Part shown: positions 13,849-23,841 of the stretch, one piece after another
How the letters are laid out: each line of letters starts with the position of its first letter
How positions within the stretch are numbered: the first letter of the stretch is position 1
From: Jackrogersella multiformis
Taxonomy: Eukaryota > Ascomycota > Sordariomycetes > Xylariales > Hypoxylaceae
DNA length: 64,000 bases
Direction of reading: 5' to 3'
Assembly: GCA_902806575.1 (NCBI GenBank)
Contig: CADCXD010000009.1
Location: 806,001 to 870,000 of the forward strand
Notes under the pieces: model-generated
What the model saw: only the letters and a program-made list of their open reading frames with translations
The model's database searches: none
Told to the model about the DNA's origin: nothing
Made by a program: the position numbers and the translations under genes

Positions 13849-15686
13849 ATGAAGTCAAAGAAGCGCAATGCTGAAAATGAAGGCGGAAATGCCCCCAAGC
13901 GATCTCGTCACCCACACCACCCCAGATCTGCCAGGCCGAGCTCTAATATGGATCCAAACTACGGCCAGCGGACAGTCTTCGGTGACTTCGAGTGCCTCAC
14001 AACTGTGCCGACGGGAGATAGCGACTTGGATTGCGAGGATGATACCGACGCTCTAGCATATCTCAAATCTGTACGGTATGTTCACCTTCCTTACTACTCT
14101 TACTACTTTCTTTCGTTCCGCAGACTCTTAAAGCTAAACCAATATCCCGGCTTTCTTTAGGTGATTAATACTGATATGGTGAGTATAGAACCCAGGCTTC
14201 CTCCATTCCACATGTCCTCGTCGCAAGCAAAGCAGGCCCACAACTACCTCCCCAAGTTGTCCAACAGCTCACAGATAATCTTGGTGACCAACCAAAAGAT
14301 GGAGATGAAGATGAAGAGCCCGTTGACCGCGGCATCTATAAAAACGGCAGAGGTGATTTTAGAGGGTTTTATCACGATGGAGCATACGCTGCATACCCGT
14401 CAGGCTATTTTGGCGAGGATGAGGTTGATGACGAGGACGAGGGGGAAGGCGAAGAAGACTACGAGAAGGGTGAAAACGGCGAGGGTCCAGAATTAGAATA
14501 CGACGACGAATTAAGTTTCGAATCCAGCGAAGACGGCCCACGAAATAGCAATTCGGACGAGATTCGCGACGCATATTTTACCTCCCTGACGAACCAATAC
14601 CTCTCTCTTCGTCAGATTCTGCAGAGAGAACCACCGTACGACGTGCTAGCCTCTCTCCCCAGATCAAATCCAACCGACGTGGGCGAATTTGGCCACCAGG
14701 CAGATACGTTCGCCAAGTGGTCCGGCCGGCTCCGAGGCACAGATCCACTATCCTCACAGATCGCCGGCATGCATAAGGACAGCGTCATCCGCCTGCTACG
14801 CATCATCCTTGGCGGTAAGTTCCTACGCAAGAAGCAGGAGCTGTGGGAGCGCACTAGTAGGTGGATCTGGGCGCTGCTCGCGCGCCTACCTGAGCGCGGC
14901 GAGATGGACTATCAGGAGATAGGTCTTATTCGCGAGTTGGGTAAGAGGGCCGTCTTGTTGATGGTTAGTCTAGCCGAGATGGAAGTTCTGAAAGAGCACT
15001 ACAATGTGGGAGATAGCAGTATTGAGAGCTTGAGCGAAGGTGAGGCCGACTTTGACGAGGTAATTGACGAGGAGACGGGTCTGGAAGAAGATTGGGATTG
15101 TGATTACGTCGACACCGATCTTGATATACCCCAGGACGGTAAACCAACTGAGTCTGCTAGTCCTCTCTCTAAGAGCGAGGATGCCACGGTTGTAAACACC
15201 AACACAGTTCAGAAAGATAATACCAGCAGCACTGAAGCAAAAGGAAAGGCCAAAGCCTCAGCCTCAGATCCTAAAGAAACTACGGGAGATGTATCGGACG
15301 TCGAGATGCAGCTCGACTCGGATTCGGAGTTGGAAGATGGGGAAGTATCCGAAGAACCACCCCACCAGCAAGCAGAAGAACCCCCGGCTGACATAGAGAC
15401 GGCCAAGGCGCGCCTCCTCCACCAGCTCGAAACCAACACCAACACCACCGCAGCAGCCGAGGACGCGGACGTGGACGCACCGGAACAGCCCACCACGACC
15501 CTAATGGAGGACGCCTTCGCCGCCCTCGCAGCAGACGAAGAAGAATCGAAGAGGGAAGCGCTGTACCGAGCCAAGGTCAACGAGCGCGCCACCCTCAACA
15601 TGATCCTGACCGTCGCCGGTGAGTTCTACGGCCAGCGGGACCTCCTCGAGTTCCGGGACCCGTTTGGCGGACTGCAGGCCGAGTAG
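13849..15686 (+). CDS. GEMIN2: Gemin2/Brr1-like snRNP assembly protein (SIP1 family)
   Basis: The model joins 13849-14075 and 14189-15686, giving 574 aa. The ATG at 13849 has A at -3. The 113-bp intron runs from GTATGT to TATAG with a TACTGAT branch site. It is the only junction tried that joins the frames without a stop, and it rebuilds the family's N-terminal motif: YLKSVRTQASSI followed by PHVLVA, close to Gemin2 YLxxVxxEAxxxPxVVVA. The C-terminal half holds the helical core, including WIWALLARLPERG then an IRELGKRA helix, as in Gemin2 proteins. A very acidic insertion (Asp/Glu/Gly, about residues 115-185) and a long acidic Ser/Glu/Ala linker near the end make it longer than the roughly 280-residue animal protein. 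From family knowledge, Gemin2/Brr1 binds the Sm D1/D2/F/E/G pentamer and guides Sm ring assembly on spliceosomal snRNAs in the cytoplasm. It converges with the gene on the other strand. Confidence 0.85.
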
Positions 15687-16645
15687 GGTCTTTAGAGTAG
15701 GTAGGTACTTAGATTGAATTGATAGTGAATATGAATAATATGAATATGATTATGCGTGTACGTGTACGTGCGTGCCTGGGTACCTAGGAATGTGGCTAGA
15801 CTAGACTAGACTGGGGAGAGTAGGTATATTGGACTGTAGACTGCTTGCTCTGCGGTTATCTCTCGTGTGCTCTGCCCCCGCGGAGGTATGGCGGCGAGAT
15901 GTGATATAGATGCAGCTAAGGTTTAATTATAGAACAGACCCGACACGATAAGGAGGGAAGTAAGGAGGTAGGCAGGCAGTCATGAGTATAGTATAGGTTC
16001 AATAACATAACACTTTCTTCATGTAATACTCAAGCAAGCAATTTCCCTACACAAGGCCGGACTAGTCCATCTCGTTTTATTTCATGTTATTTCATTTCAG
16101 GTGCTGGGCTAGTACTAATATCCCATGCCTCTGCCTCTGCCTCCTATGTGTGCTCCTGTGCTCCTGTACTACAGTTACACTCCCGCCTAAACGCGGCCCT
16201 GGATATTTGATGGGTGTGTAGGCACCTAGGGATACAGGGCAATGAATGCAAGTTATGTTGCGGTGCAAAAGCAGGGGACTCCTCGGCGCCAGCCAACTCC
16301 ATCGTACAGCCAAGTCGAGTCAAGTCAAGTCGGTATTTGCTAAACCCCCCTCTCTCGCCTGCCCGTCGGTGTCGATCCTATCATATCTTATCCTATCCTG
16401 TCCTGTCCTATCCGGTTAAGAAAAGAAAAAAGGGGAGGAAAAAAGGAATGCCACAGCTCCAGTCCAGCTGTCTTTTCGTGTGTCCTCCGTCCGCAGTCTC
16501 CCCTCTCGCCGCCGTACTTGGTTCTGTTCGCCTTGGCAGTCTCTCGGGTATCCTATCCTACAGCACCTAGCGCCACGCAATCCAATCCATCCTAATCCAT
16601 CTCAACCCGTGAGACCTAGCCCGTGCTATTCTCGTCCAATCCGAG
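15687..16645. other. Convergent intergenic region
   Basis: This lies between two converging genes, so it holds both 3' ends. It contains TAGGTAGGTA and TACCTAGG elements near 15698 and 15783, a short CTAGA repeat near 15796 and a TATCC-rich pyrimidine tract at about 16375-16415. No gene is visible. Confidence 0.55.
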
Positions 16646-17605
16646 TTAAACATCGCTCATCTCGACCTCCCAGTCCGCCGTCCGGACGAGGAAATCCGCC
16701 TCCCCGAAATCGGCGGCGCCGCTACCGCCCTCGACAACCATGACGTTCTCCTGGTCTAGGCCGCGCGCCGCGGGCTTCCTGCCGCCCCGGTGGTGGTAGT
16801 GGTGTCGCGCCTTCCGGGGCACGGCCATGATGCGCCCGTTGCTCGGGCTCCAGTAGCCCGGGGCTTGGCTGCGGGGGCTGACGTCCTCGCCGTCGAGGCC
16901 GTCGCGCCACACGTTGAAGTTGAAGTTGACGTTGAGCCGGCCCGGGGTTGAGGGCGGCGCCGGGTCCTCGTCTTCGGTGTAGGAGCGCTTGCGCGTCCGG
17001 GTCGGAGAGGGGGACCCGGCGCTCGAGACTGTGTCCTGGCTGCTCGTCAGGCCCGGCACGTTGTCGTCGTCGTCAGTCATGCTGTCGTCGAGCGGGAGGC
17101 CGTTGACGCTAAGGAGCGGTTGGTGGGATGGGGTGGGCGTATATATGGGCGTAGAAGTAGACAGCGGGAATGATAGGCTGGCGTTTTCGGGCTGCGTATC
17201 TAGGCCGCCCACCCTGTGGATCCCGCAGAAGGGGAGCAGTTCCCGCGGCGTCGAGATGGCGTTCGCCCGCAGTCGTCCCTCGCCCATGATAGTAGTGTGT
17301 GCCGCGGAGGCGGCGTTGCTGCTGCTGCTCTCGTCCCACAGCGCGAAGGCGCTACAGTTGCCGGTCTTGTAGCCTTCGGGGACGGACTTGCGCACGCGCA
17401 TGCCCACCGACAGTAGGTTCGCTTGCACGGACGCGGGCAGCGGGGGACTAGGGATGTGGGAGGGGACGTCGAAGTGTTGTTGCGAAGCTGATAGCGAAAG
17501 CGACGATGATGCGCTGCTGCTGCTGTTGAAGAAAGATGTGATGTGCCGTTGGGCGGGATCGCTTGCTGCGCCTGCGAATTGACGCTTGGTTCGTGGTGCA
17601 GACAT
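16646..17605 (-). CDS. Ribonucleotide reductase inhibitor, Spd1/Dif1-like, with PIP box
   Basis: A single exon of 319 aa whose ATG is the first in frame. Three visible features support the family. The N-terminus KRQFAGAAS is followed by a canonical PCNA-interacting box QRHITSFF at residues 19-26 (Q, I, F, F in register). A central motif GMRVRKSVPEGYKT is typical of fungal RNR_inhib proteins (PF08591). The remainder is Ser/Pro-rich and disordered, with a basic KRSYTEDED segment and a C-terminal acidic end. In fission yeast, Spd1 restrains ribonucleotide reductase and is degraded by the CRL4-Cdt2 ligase through PCNA; Dif1 moves the small subunit into the nucleus. By inference this protein limits dNTP supply outside S phase. 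Unlike a classical PIP degron, it lacks the Thr-Asp pair and the basic residue at +4 (Thr-Ser, then Asn-Ser-Ser-Ser after the box), so PCNA-coupled destruction is not assured. Its coding DNA is GC-rich. Confidence 0.85.
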   Translation of the reverse strand: MSAPRTKRQFAGAASDPAQRHITSFFNSSSSASSSLSLSASQQHFDVPSHIPSPPLPASVQANLLSVGMRVRKSVPEGYKTGNCSAFALWDESSSSNAASAAHTTIMGEGRLRANAISTPRELLPFCGIHRVGGLDTQPENASLSFPLSTSTPIYTPTPSHQPLLSVNGLPLDDSMTDDDDNVPGLTSSQDTVSSAGSPSPTRTRKRSYTEDEDPAPPSTPGRLNVNFNFNVWRDGLDGEDVSPRSQAPGYWSPSNGRIMAVPRKARHHYHHRGGRKPAARGLDQENVMVVEGGSGAADFGEADFLVRTADWEVEMSDV

Positions 17606-19315
17606 GGCTGGAGGTTGGTTGATGACGAGGTAGCGAGATGCACGGATTACGTGTCTGATGCGATGCGATCCACTTGGGCTGATCCGGTCCGGGTTGACTC
17701 AGATCAAGTAACGACCCCAGAGTTCCGGAGGGATGGGTTTAACGGGTCGGGACTAGGTATTCGTGATGATGCAATGCGTAAGTAGGTACACTAGAAGATC
17801 CCACGACTCCAGTCCAACGGTAACCGTGAACCCACCCTACCCAAAGAACAACAGCCAGGTACGTCAATGAATTACCAAACGTTAGAAATCGAGAAATAAA
17901 TGTAGAGTTAGAGAAAATTGATAGTTGGATTGAGGGAAAACCAATTCCATCCGATGCCGATACTTTGGTCCCATATGTCCGGATGATGAAAAAAGGTGGG
18001 AAAGTTAAGACGTCGTTGATTCAGGGGAGGCTGGAATCTAGTGTAGATGGATTTGGGGGCGGCTGATCAGTCGATAGCGATAGCTTGGAAACTGGGAAGT
18101 GGGGGAGATGGCGCGATGCGCGTAATTAGTGCCTTCCTAGGCGTGTTTTTACGCGTTTTTAATGGGTCCCGGTGAGACGATCAGTTAATAGGTACTTGGG
18201 TACATAGGTACTGAAGTACTTCCAATATTAAATATCCTAGGTACCTAGGTACATATGTAGGTACCAGAAAGTTGTACTGTAAGTATCACCGGGATAGTTG
18301 CATCCAATATATGAAGTCCTTACTTCGTTATATTGAGCCATCCTAGGCATAAAACTTGAATGAATTGCTAGCACCTTGTCACTCCATTTTGTTTAAGTAT
18401 TTGTCCAATATTCAAACTTCTTTGACCACTTCATTAAAAGGCTTCAAGTCAAGCATAGTAAGGGTTTAATACAGTTTTCCTCGACAACCAAGTCGAAATA
18501 TGCCTCTAGTTAAAGCTTACGAGCAGGAAGAATGATAAATGATTTGTATATCTAACTATCGCCCGTACGCTTTGGTAGGTTCTAGTGCTTCTAGAATGAA
18601 AACCCAAACACAAGCATTACCTCCTTAACAAGGTCTAATAGAGCCTAAAGCACCACAGTTGGGAAGGACGTGACCCATGCTAAATCTATGATATCATGTT
18701 TAATAGCAAAATATACAGCCTCTCAAAACATCATAGGTTAAGGCACGCAAGAAAAGGCAGATATAACGAAATTAGTCAGTCACGAAAGCGAAAACGAAAA
18801 TGGCCTCTAGAGAATTGGTGGAACTCTGTGAATTCGCCTAATGCGGTGAAAACAAACGATCACGGCCATTGGGTATGTAGCGATCCTCAATCAGCGTTCC
18901 ACGTCCTCGCATCTCTAGGACCTACCCCTTGCGAGATAAACCTCAAGACGATGCTCATATGGAAAGCCATTTCCAGCTATCCACCCATGCAGTAACTACC
19001 ATCCTGCCTATGTCTGAAGGGGGACGACTGCGTAATACACAAGGCGATAAAAAAAAGGAGAAAATCATCCGTTGGGAAACGAATGATGCAAGATATCAGG
19101 ACCCCAAACGCCCTTTTATATTGAAGGTTCTTTTTGGTATCCGTCGTCTATCTGCAATGACGTAGAGGTTCGTAGAAGAAGTCGAGTTATGTCCGAAAGA
19201 CAAAATGCCAGTTTTCATGCGCCCATTCCGTCGAGAATGCCCCTTGCAGATATCCGAACCACATCCTATGTCATGACCGATGCCCAATAACGAAGAAAAG
19301 ACGAGACGAAACCCT
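17606..19315. other. Intergenic region upstream of the RNR inhibitor
   Basis: The first part is the promoter of the minus-strand RNR inhibitor. The rest runs to the 3' end of the eS27 gene. A plus-strand frame of 99 codons at 18696 has an ATG but no recognisable motif, and I do not call it. CCTAGG elements occur near 18137, 18236, 18244 and 18341. Confidence 0.5.
18234..18265. repeat. CCTAGG palindrome pair
   Basis: Two CCTAGG cores at 18236 and 18244 with the same 8-bp spacing as the pair at 13562, followed by a further TAGGTACC unit. Confidence 0.7.
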
Positions 19316-19895
19316 CTACTTTCTTCGGAAAGAGCAGCCCTCCGTTAATCTGGCCTTGCCACCGGTAGGTTGGCAGAGAACGGTAGTGCAGCCCTGGCAG
19401 ATGACGACGGTCTGGGCGTGGGAGAACACGGTGGTGATGGTGAAGCAGCCGGGGCACTTGACATCCATGAAGAAGGATCGAGGGCTCGGGACCAAGGTCT
19501 ATCCGGCATGGTCAGTATTGTCGCTGGCAAATAATAGACATGGCTTGTCTTTAGGGTATCGTACCTTCAACTTGTGCTTCTTAGCCTCGGCAGCCGGGCT
19601 GGGGTTGAGGAGATCAACGGCGAGAACCTAGTTAGAAAAAAATTCTCGTCAGCATGGAGATCCTCTTCAATATTGCAAAATACAATCAATCATCAACCAT
19701 CGAGTCGCATCAACTATCTGATAAAGAGTAATATTAGGCCTTAATGTCGGAGATAAGGTCGAAGTTTTTTTGGTTGGTCGAAGCCGTTATCGCCTAGGCT
19801 TGTGAGGATATCGATGATGAATCGCGAGTCGCAGTGTGTTGATCGATGGCTTATCGAAGAGCATAAATCAAAACAAATTTATTGCAACTTACCAT
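19316..19895 (-). CDS. rps27: Ribosomal protein eS27 (S27e), three exons
   Basis: The minus-strand model joins 19893-19895, 19565-19627 and 19316-19498, giving 82 aa, the usual fungal length. Exon 1 is only the ATG, directly followed by GTAAGT; the 265-bp first intron ends CTAACTAG and the 66-bp second intron runs from GTACGA to GGATAG. The product begins [12 protein letters not shown], contains the C4 zinc ribbon (CPGC then CQGC, 18 residues between the pairs), and ends [15 protein letters not shown], all diagnostic of eS27. It is a structural protein of the 40S subunit. A start codon cut off from the rest of the frame by a long first intron is common in fungal ribosomal protein genes. No single open frame spans the protein, so it is easily missed. 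Confidence 0.97.
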
Positions 19896-20549
19896 CGTGT
19901 CTGATTGTCACAAAAAGTGTCTTGGGTGATAGATTTGCAAGTGTGATATTAATTAGTGAAATCTGAAGATGTCAGAGACACAGATTTTGTTTGGGCTTGC
20001 GAAAGACGGTGGTGGTCGAAGATTGAGGGGAAAAGGTCGTGTGTGGTTTTCGAGGTTAAGTTAAAAGTTCGTTTGGTAAATTGGTAAATTTCGGGGGATG
20101 CGGATTTTGCTTAGGCGGATTGGCTGTGGTGGGAAAGAGGCGAAATTCACTAAGACCCTTCTGGTATGGCTAGATTAGGCTTAGCACTGAGGAGGGCTAG
20201 GGCTTTTTTAAGGCCCACACTGCTTAACCTTCGGGCAGTGACTCTGGTCCAAGCTCCTTAACCGAATGGAAGTGACAGCTGTGGGAGCCGACGCCAGCTG
20301 CCTTTTTGAAGTGGGATGAACTTTGGAGGGGTAATTACCTAAGGTTAGTTCTAAGGTTCAATGTTCTACATTGTTACCACTGCATTAATAACACGACGTC
20401 AGGCAGCATTGAAAGGTCTAAGTCAATACCTGGTACCTACATAAGGTATCAAGGCAACCAACTTGCAAGGTTTAACTCTAGAAGTTCATACAACATTCTT
20501 GAATTTCATTTATCTTTTGTTTCAGCATTAACAAGATAGATCAACTAAG
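19896..20549. other. Divergent promoter region of rps27 and plp2
   Basis: This 654-bp stretch separates two divergently transcribed housekeeping genes and must hold both promoters. No coding potential was seen. Confidence 0.6.
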
Positions 20550-21403
20550 ATGGCCGCACCGACAGAGCAGCGAATAGCTGTTCCTATTGACGACCCTAAT
20601 GCAGATACCGAATGGTATGGTCTATACCTAGTTATACCAAGCCACCCCGTACTCCGAAATATCCACCTAACAATAGAAATAGGAACGATATACTCCGTAA
20701 ACATGGTGTCATACCGGAAAAGCCTCCTTCTCCTACCCCTATGATCGAAGAAGCCATATTTGAAGGCCGCCGAATAGCACACGAGAATAGATTAGAGGGG
20801 AAGGAACTCGATGAGCTTGACGCCTTAGAGGACGAAGAAGATGAGGCTTTCTTAGAACAATACCGGCAGAAACGCATGCAGGAATTAAATAAATTGACCA
20901 AGAAGTCAATATATGGCTCAGTCTATCCGATATCGAAACCGGAGTATTCGCGCGAAGTCACGGATGCCTCTCAGAACGGGCCTGTATTTGTCAATCTCAT
21001 GTCCTCGCTGGGCACCAACGTCGAATCGAGAGTATTATCAGAACTTTGGAGGCAAGCAGCGAAAGAATACGGTGACATCAAGTTCTGTGAAATAAGAGCA
21101 GATAAGGCTATTGAGAATTACCCAGACCGCAACTGCCCTACCATTCTCGTGTATAAGAATGGCGATATTGCGAAGCAAATAGTCACCCTCGTCACCGTTG
21201 GTGGAGTGCGAATGGGCATGTTGGACATTGACAACTTGCTAGTTGAAGTGGGCGCAGTCAGTGGAAAGGATATGAGGGTCGTTAAGAGGAAGAGAGATGC
21301 CGAGGAAGCCAAGGAGGAGCAATTAATGGGTAAAGGAATTAAGAGTGGGAATTTGAGACATGCAACTATGAATGAGGACGATGAAGATGACGACTGGGAT
21401 TAA
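20550..21403 (+). CDS. plp2: Phosducin-like protein 2 (Plp2/PhLP2), CCT chaperonin cofactor
   Basis: The model joins 20550-20614 and 20683-21403, giving 261 aa. The ATG has A at -3 (ACTAAGATGG). The 68-bp intron starts GTATGG, has a CACCTAAC branch and ends ATAG; joining TG to G restores Trp in TEWNDILRKHG, the hallmark N-terminus of this family, followed by IPEKPPSPTPMIEEA. The middle is a thioredoxin-like domain without the CxxC pair (VFVNLMSS to LVYKNGDI), and the tail is acidic (EDDEDDDWD). In yeast the essential Plp2 works with the CCT/TRiC chaperonin in folding actin, tubulin and cell-cycle proteins in the cytoplasm. Its divergent partner is rps27. The assignment is firm; the numbering of the family (Plp2 rather than Plp1) rests on the NDILRKHG motif. 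Confidence 0.93.
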
Positions 21404-22097
21404 GTCCAGACCTACGCGTTTACGGCCATATTGCTCTCAAATTACTCATACTTGCAAAATCGGTCCGTCCGACTTCGGAAAGATTCAATGCATAGCCTGC
21501 GATGATATCGATGTTCAGAGGCGAACCTAACGTCGAGCTTCCAATGAGTGGGAGTAATATCGAGGCACTTTCATGGATCGTATGAATCGGTGAAATTGAT
21601 GAACCGCGGGATCTTATCTTAAGAACCTCAGCTAATTTTGCTGTTACTTCCGAATTTGACTGATGAATCTAGATCAGCTTGGGATAGAGCACCTTCGATT
21701 TACCGGGATTTGAGAGAGAAAATGATGGACGAACCGAATTTATTCGATCCAGGACTCTGGAACCTCTGGGACCCCTGGGATAAATGCATGGGGGACCAAA
21801 ATCACGGGGCCGCAAACGCGCTTGCCCACTTATGGAAGGTGGGTCTTTGCGTCTTGACGTGACGTGACGTGACGTGACGCGCTTGCTTAAGCCTTTTACA
21901 TAGAAGCGTCACGTTATAATTTCCTCCTGTTTATACCACTTTTAGGTTCGAAGTCTATTCTTCTTTCTCCGAATCTACCTTTTCGCAATTATCAACCTTC
22001 TAGCATCTCACTCAAAACCCTCACGGTTAATTCATATAACTACCTAAGTACACAGCTTTGTTCTACTAAAGAGTACGAGCGATACTGCCACCACAGT
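21404..22097. other. Intergenic region with CRE-like repeat
   Basis: This is the promoter region of the LRR gene. A 74-codon frame with several Trp residues ends inside the TGACG repeat and shows no family motif, so it is not called. Confidence 0.5.
21855..21879. promoter_or_regulatory. Five tandem TGACG units (CRE/bZIP-like sites)
   Basis: TGACG starts at 21855, 21860, 21865, 21870 and 21875 with an exact 5-bp period, giving four overlapping TGACGT hexamers. An inverted copy (CGTCA) lies at 21907. The array ends about 220 bp before the ATG of the LRR gene. TGACGT is the core of CRE sites bound by ATF/CREB-type bZIP proteins; use as a promoter element here is inference. Confidence 0.55.
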
Positions 22098-23841
22098 ATG
22101 GCTGAAGAACCGACTCTTCCCAAGCTACCAGCAGTCTCTTGGGATTCTGAGACCCAGACCATTAGTAATACACGAAAACGGTTTCGCTATCAACCGTCCG
22201 CGCCACCAATTTTCTCCAACTCGAGTGATCCAGCTGTGTTCTCCAGCGATGATGATCCGCACGTGGAAAATTATACCCAAGGGAGACACCGAAAGAAGCG
22301 CTACGTTGGCTCCTGGTTTCAGCAGCATCCCACATCTTCCGATGCGGCATTTCCCGAGAATGTACGACCACTGCATAAGACAACAAGGACTTTTGAACGA
22401 CAATTTGATAGTGGAGTCTGGATGGGAAGTGACAATTCAGTAGATACGGAAGATGAGGCAGCCCCAGATATCAAGGTATTTGCCGAGTCTAAGTTACCAC
22501 AACTGAGACATGTTGGACCCGTCACAGCTCTCTCCTCCGCGGAATTAGCCGCCCGGGATGTGATACAATCTGCTATAAACGATGGAGCTCCAATCGTAGA
22601 CCTATCGTAAGTAGATCCCTTTCAGTTTGCAAGCTACCACGAAATTTCTAATCGCGTTATACCTAAATGTACTAAATTATCGCAGTTCCTTGGATCTCAA
22701 GAGTATTTCCAATACAACCATATCACAAATCTCCATGTTTGATACCGTTCCCCTCATAGACGAATCATTCCCTTTCAAGTTAATGGGGCCGTCCGTTTAC
22801 CTTTACCTATCTAACAACCCACTTCTGCGTGCTCCCGGAGAGCTCTTCAACTTGCAGAATTTGACTCTTCTCAGTCTTCGAAATACTCAGATTACCGAGC
22901 TTCCTCCTAGCATTGGGTCCCTACGTCACCTTGAAGTCTTAAATATATCTCTTACGCGTCTTCGATGCCTGCCTTGGGAACTCTTGGACTTGATGAGGCA
23001 CCCCACCAAGCTCCGGACGCTGAACATACACCCAAATCCTTTTTACCGGCCCGACCGTTATGATTCCAATATCACTATTGACGTTGTTGAAAATGAATCA
23101 TCTTGCAGTAATCTTGTGCCCCTTGCAGATACATTGACACTCAATAACGGGAGACGGTTACGATTTTGGCTCGATAAGCAGGATGGCTTCCCTATCCAAT
23201 CCGAATGGTTAGGTATCAATCTCGAATTAGATCGTACGAAGTGGGCGGTTCGTTTACTTGCGCGGTCACCTGTACAGTACAACGATAGCCGAGGGGTCAT
23301 CATCTCTAAGTTTCAGTTACCACAACCAAGGGCAGATAGCCCGACGTCTGAAGATTGTTCAAACCAAGTCATCCAAACGGAAGATCTATGTTTGCCACCT
23401 GCACTCCCGCAATTTAGGCGCGGTAGACCCAATTCTACCAATCAGAGCTGTGTGTTGTCGCTATTCGAGCTAGCTCTCCAGTCTTGCTTGAAGAGTGGTC
23501 AGCTTCGCGAACTACCATCCTACCTCCCACCAAACCCACCTCCACAGTTTGTCGAGGTACTAGATCAGCTTGCCGAGCAAAGCGATGAGAACGCCAACTC
23601 TGGTGATGTACCCTGCTCGATATGCAGGCGGCGAGTTGCAGTTCCCGTAGCTCAATGGATCGAATGGTGGGAAATTGGCAATCTTATCACGGACGAAAAG
23701 ATACGCGGTGAAACTGCACGTTTAGATGATCATGAAAGAGCCGTGCCGTTCCTACGACGAGGCTGCTCGTGGAGGTGTTTGCCGAAGGCGACGAGCCCGG
23801 GACTACGACTGCCGGGAACGGTCAGGTTTAGCGTTGAATGA
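22098..23841 (+). CDS. Leucine-rich-repeat protein with C-terminal cysteine pairs
   Basis: The model joins 22098-22606 and 22686-23841, giving 554 aa. The ATG has A at -3, and the 79-bp intron runs from GTAAGT to CGCAG with a TACTAAAT branch; the join yields IVDLSSLDLKS. Residues 1-160 are polar with a basic RHRKKRYVGSWF patch. Leucine-rich repeats occupy about 170-280 (LYLSNNPLL, LTLLSLRNTQITELP, LEVLNISLTRLRCLP, LRTLNIHPNPF). A Cys pair C480/C483 (CSIC) and a second pair C530/C534 (CSWRC) could bind zinc. It belongs to a conserved class of fungal LRR proteins, but I cannot name its function; LRRs normally mediate protein binding. No signal peptide or membrane segment is visible. Confidence 0.85.

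Noticed and set aside
18696..19165. Two overlapping plus-strand frames of 78-99 codons
   Set aside because: Lysine-rich, with no motif; they sit downstream of the eS27 gene and partly in its probable 3' untranslated region.
21638..21862. Trp-rich 74-codon plus frame upstream of the LRR gene
   Set aside because: Ends inside the TGACG repeat, lacks a family motif, and has no phase-consistent link to the LRR gene.
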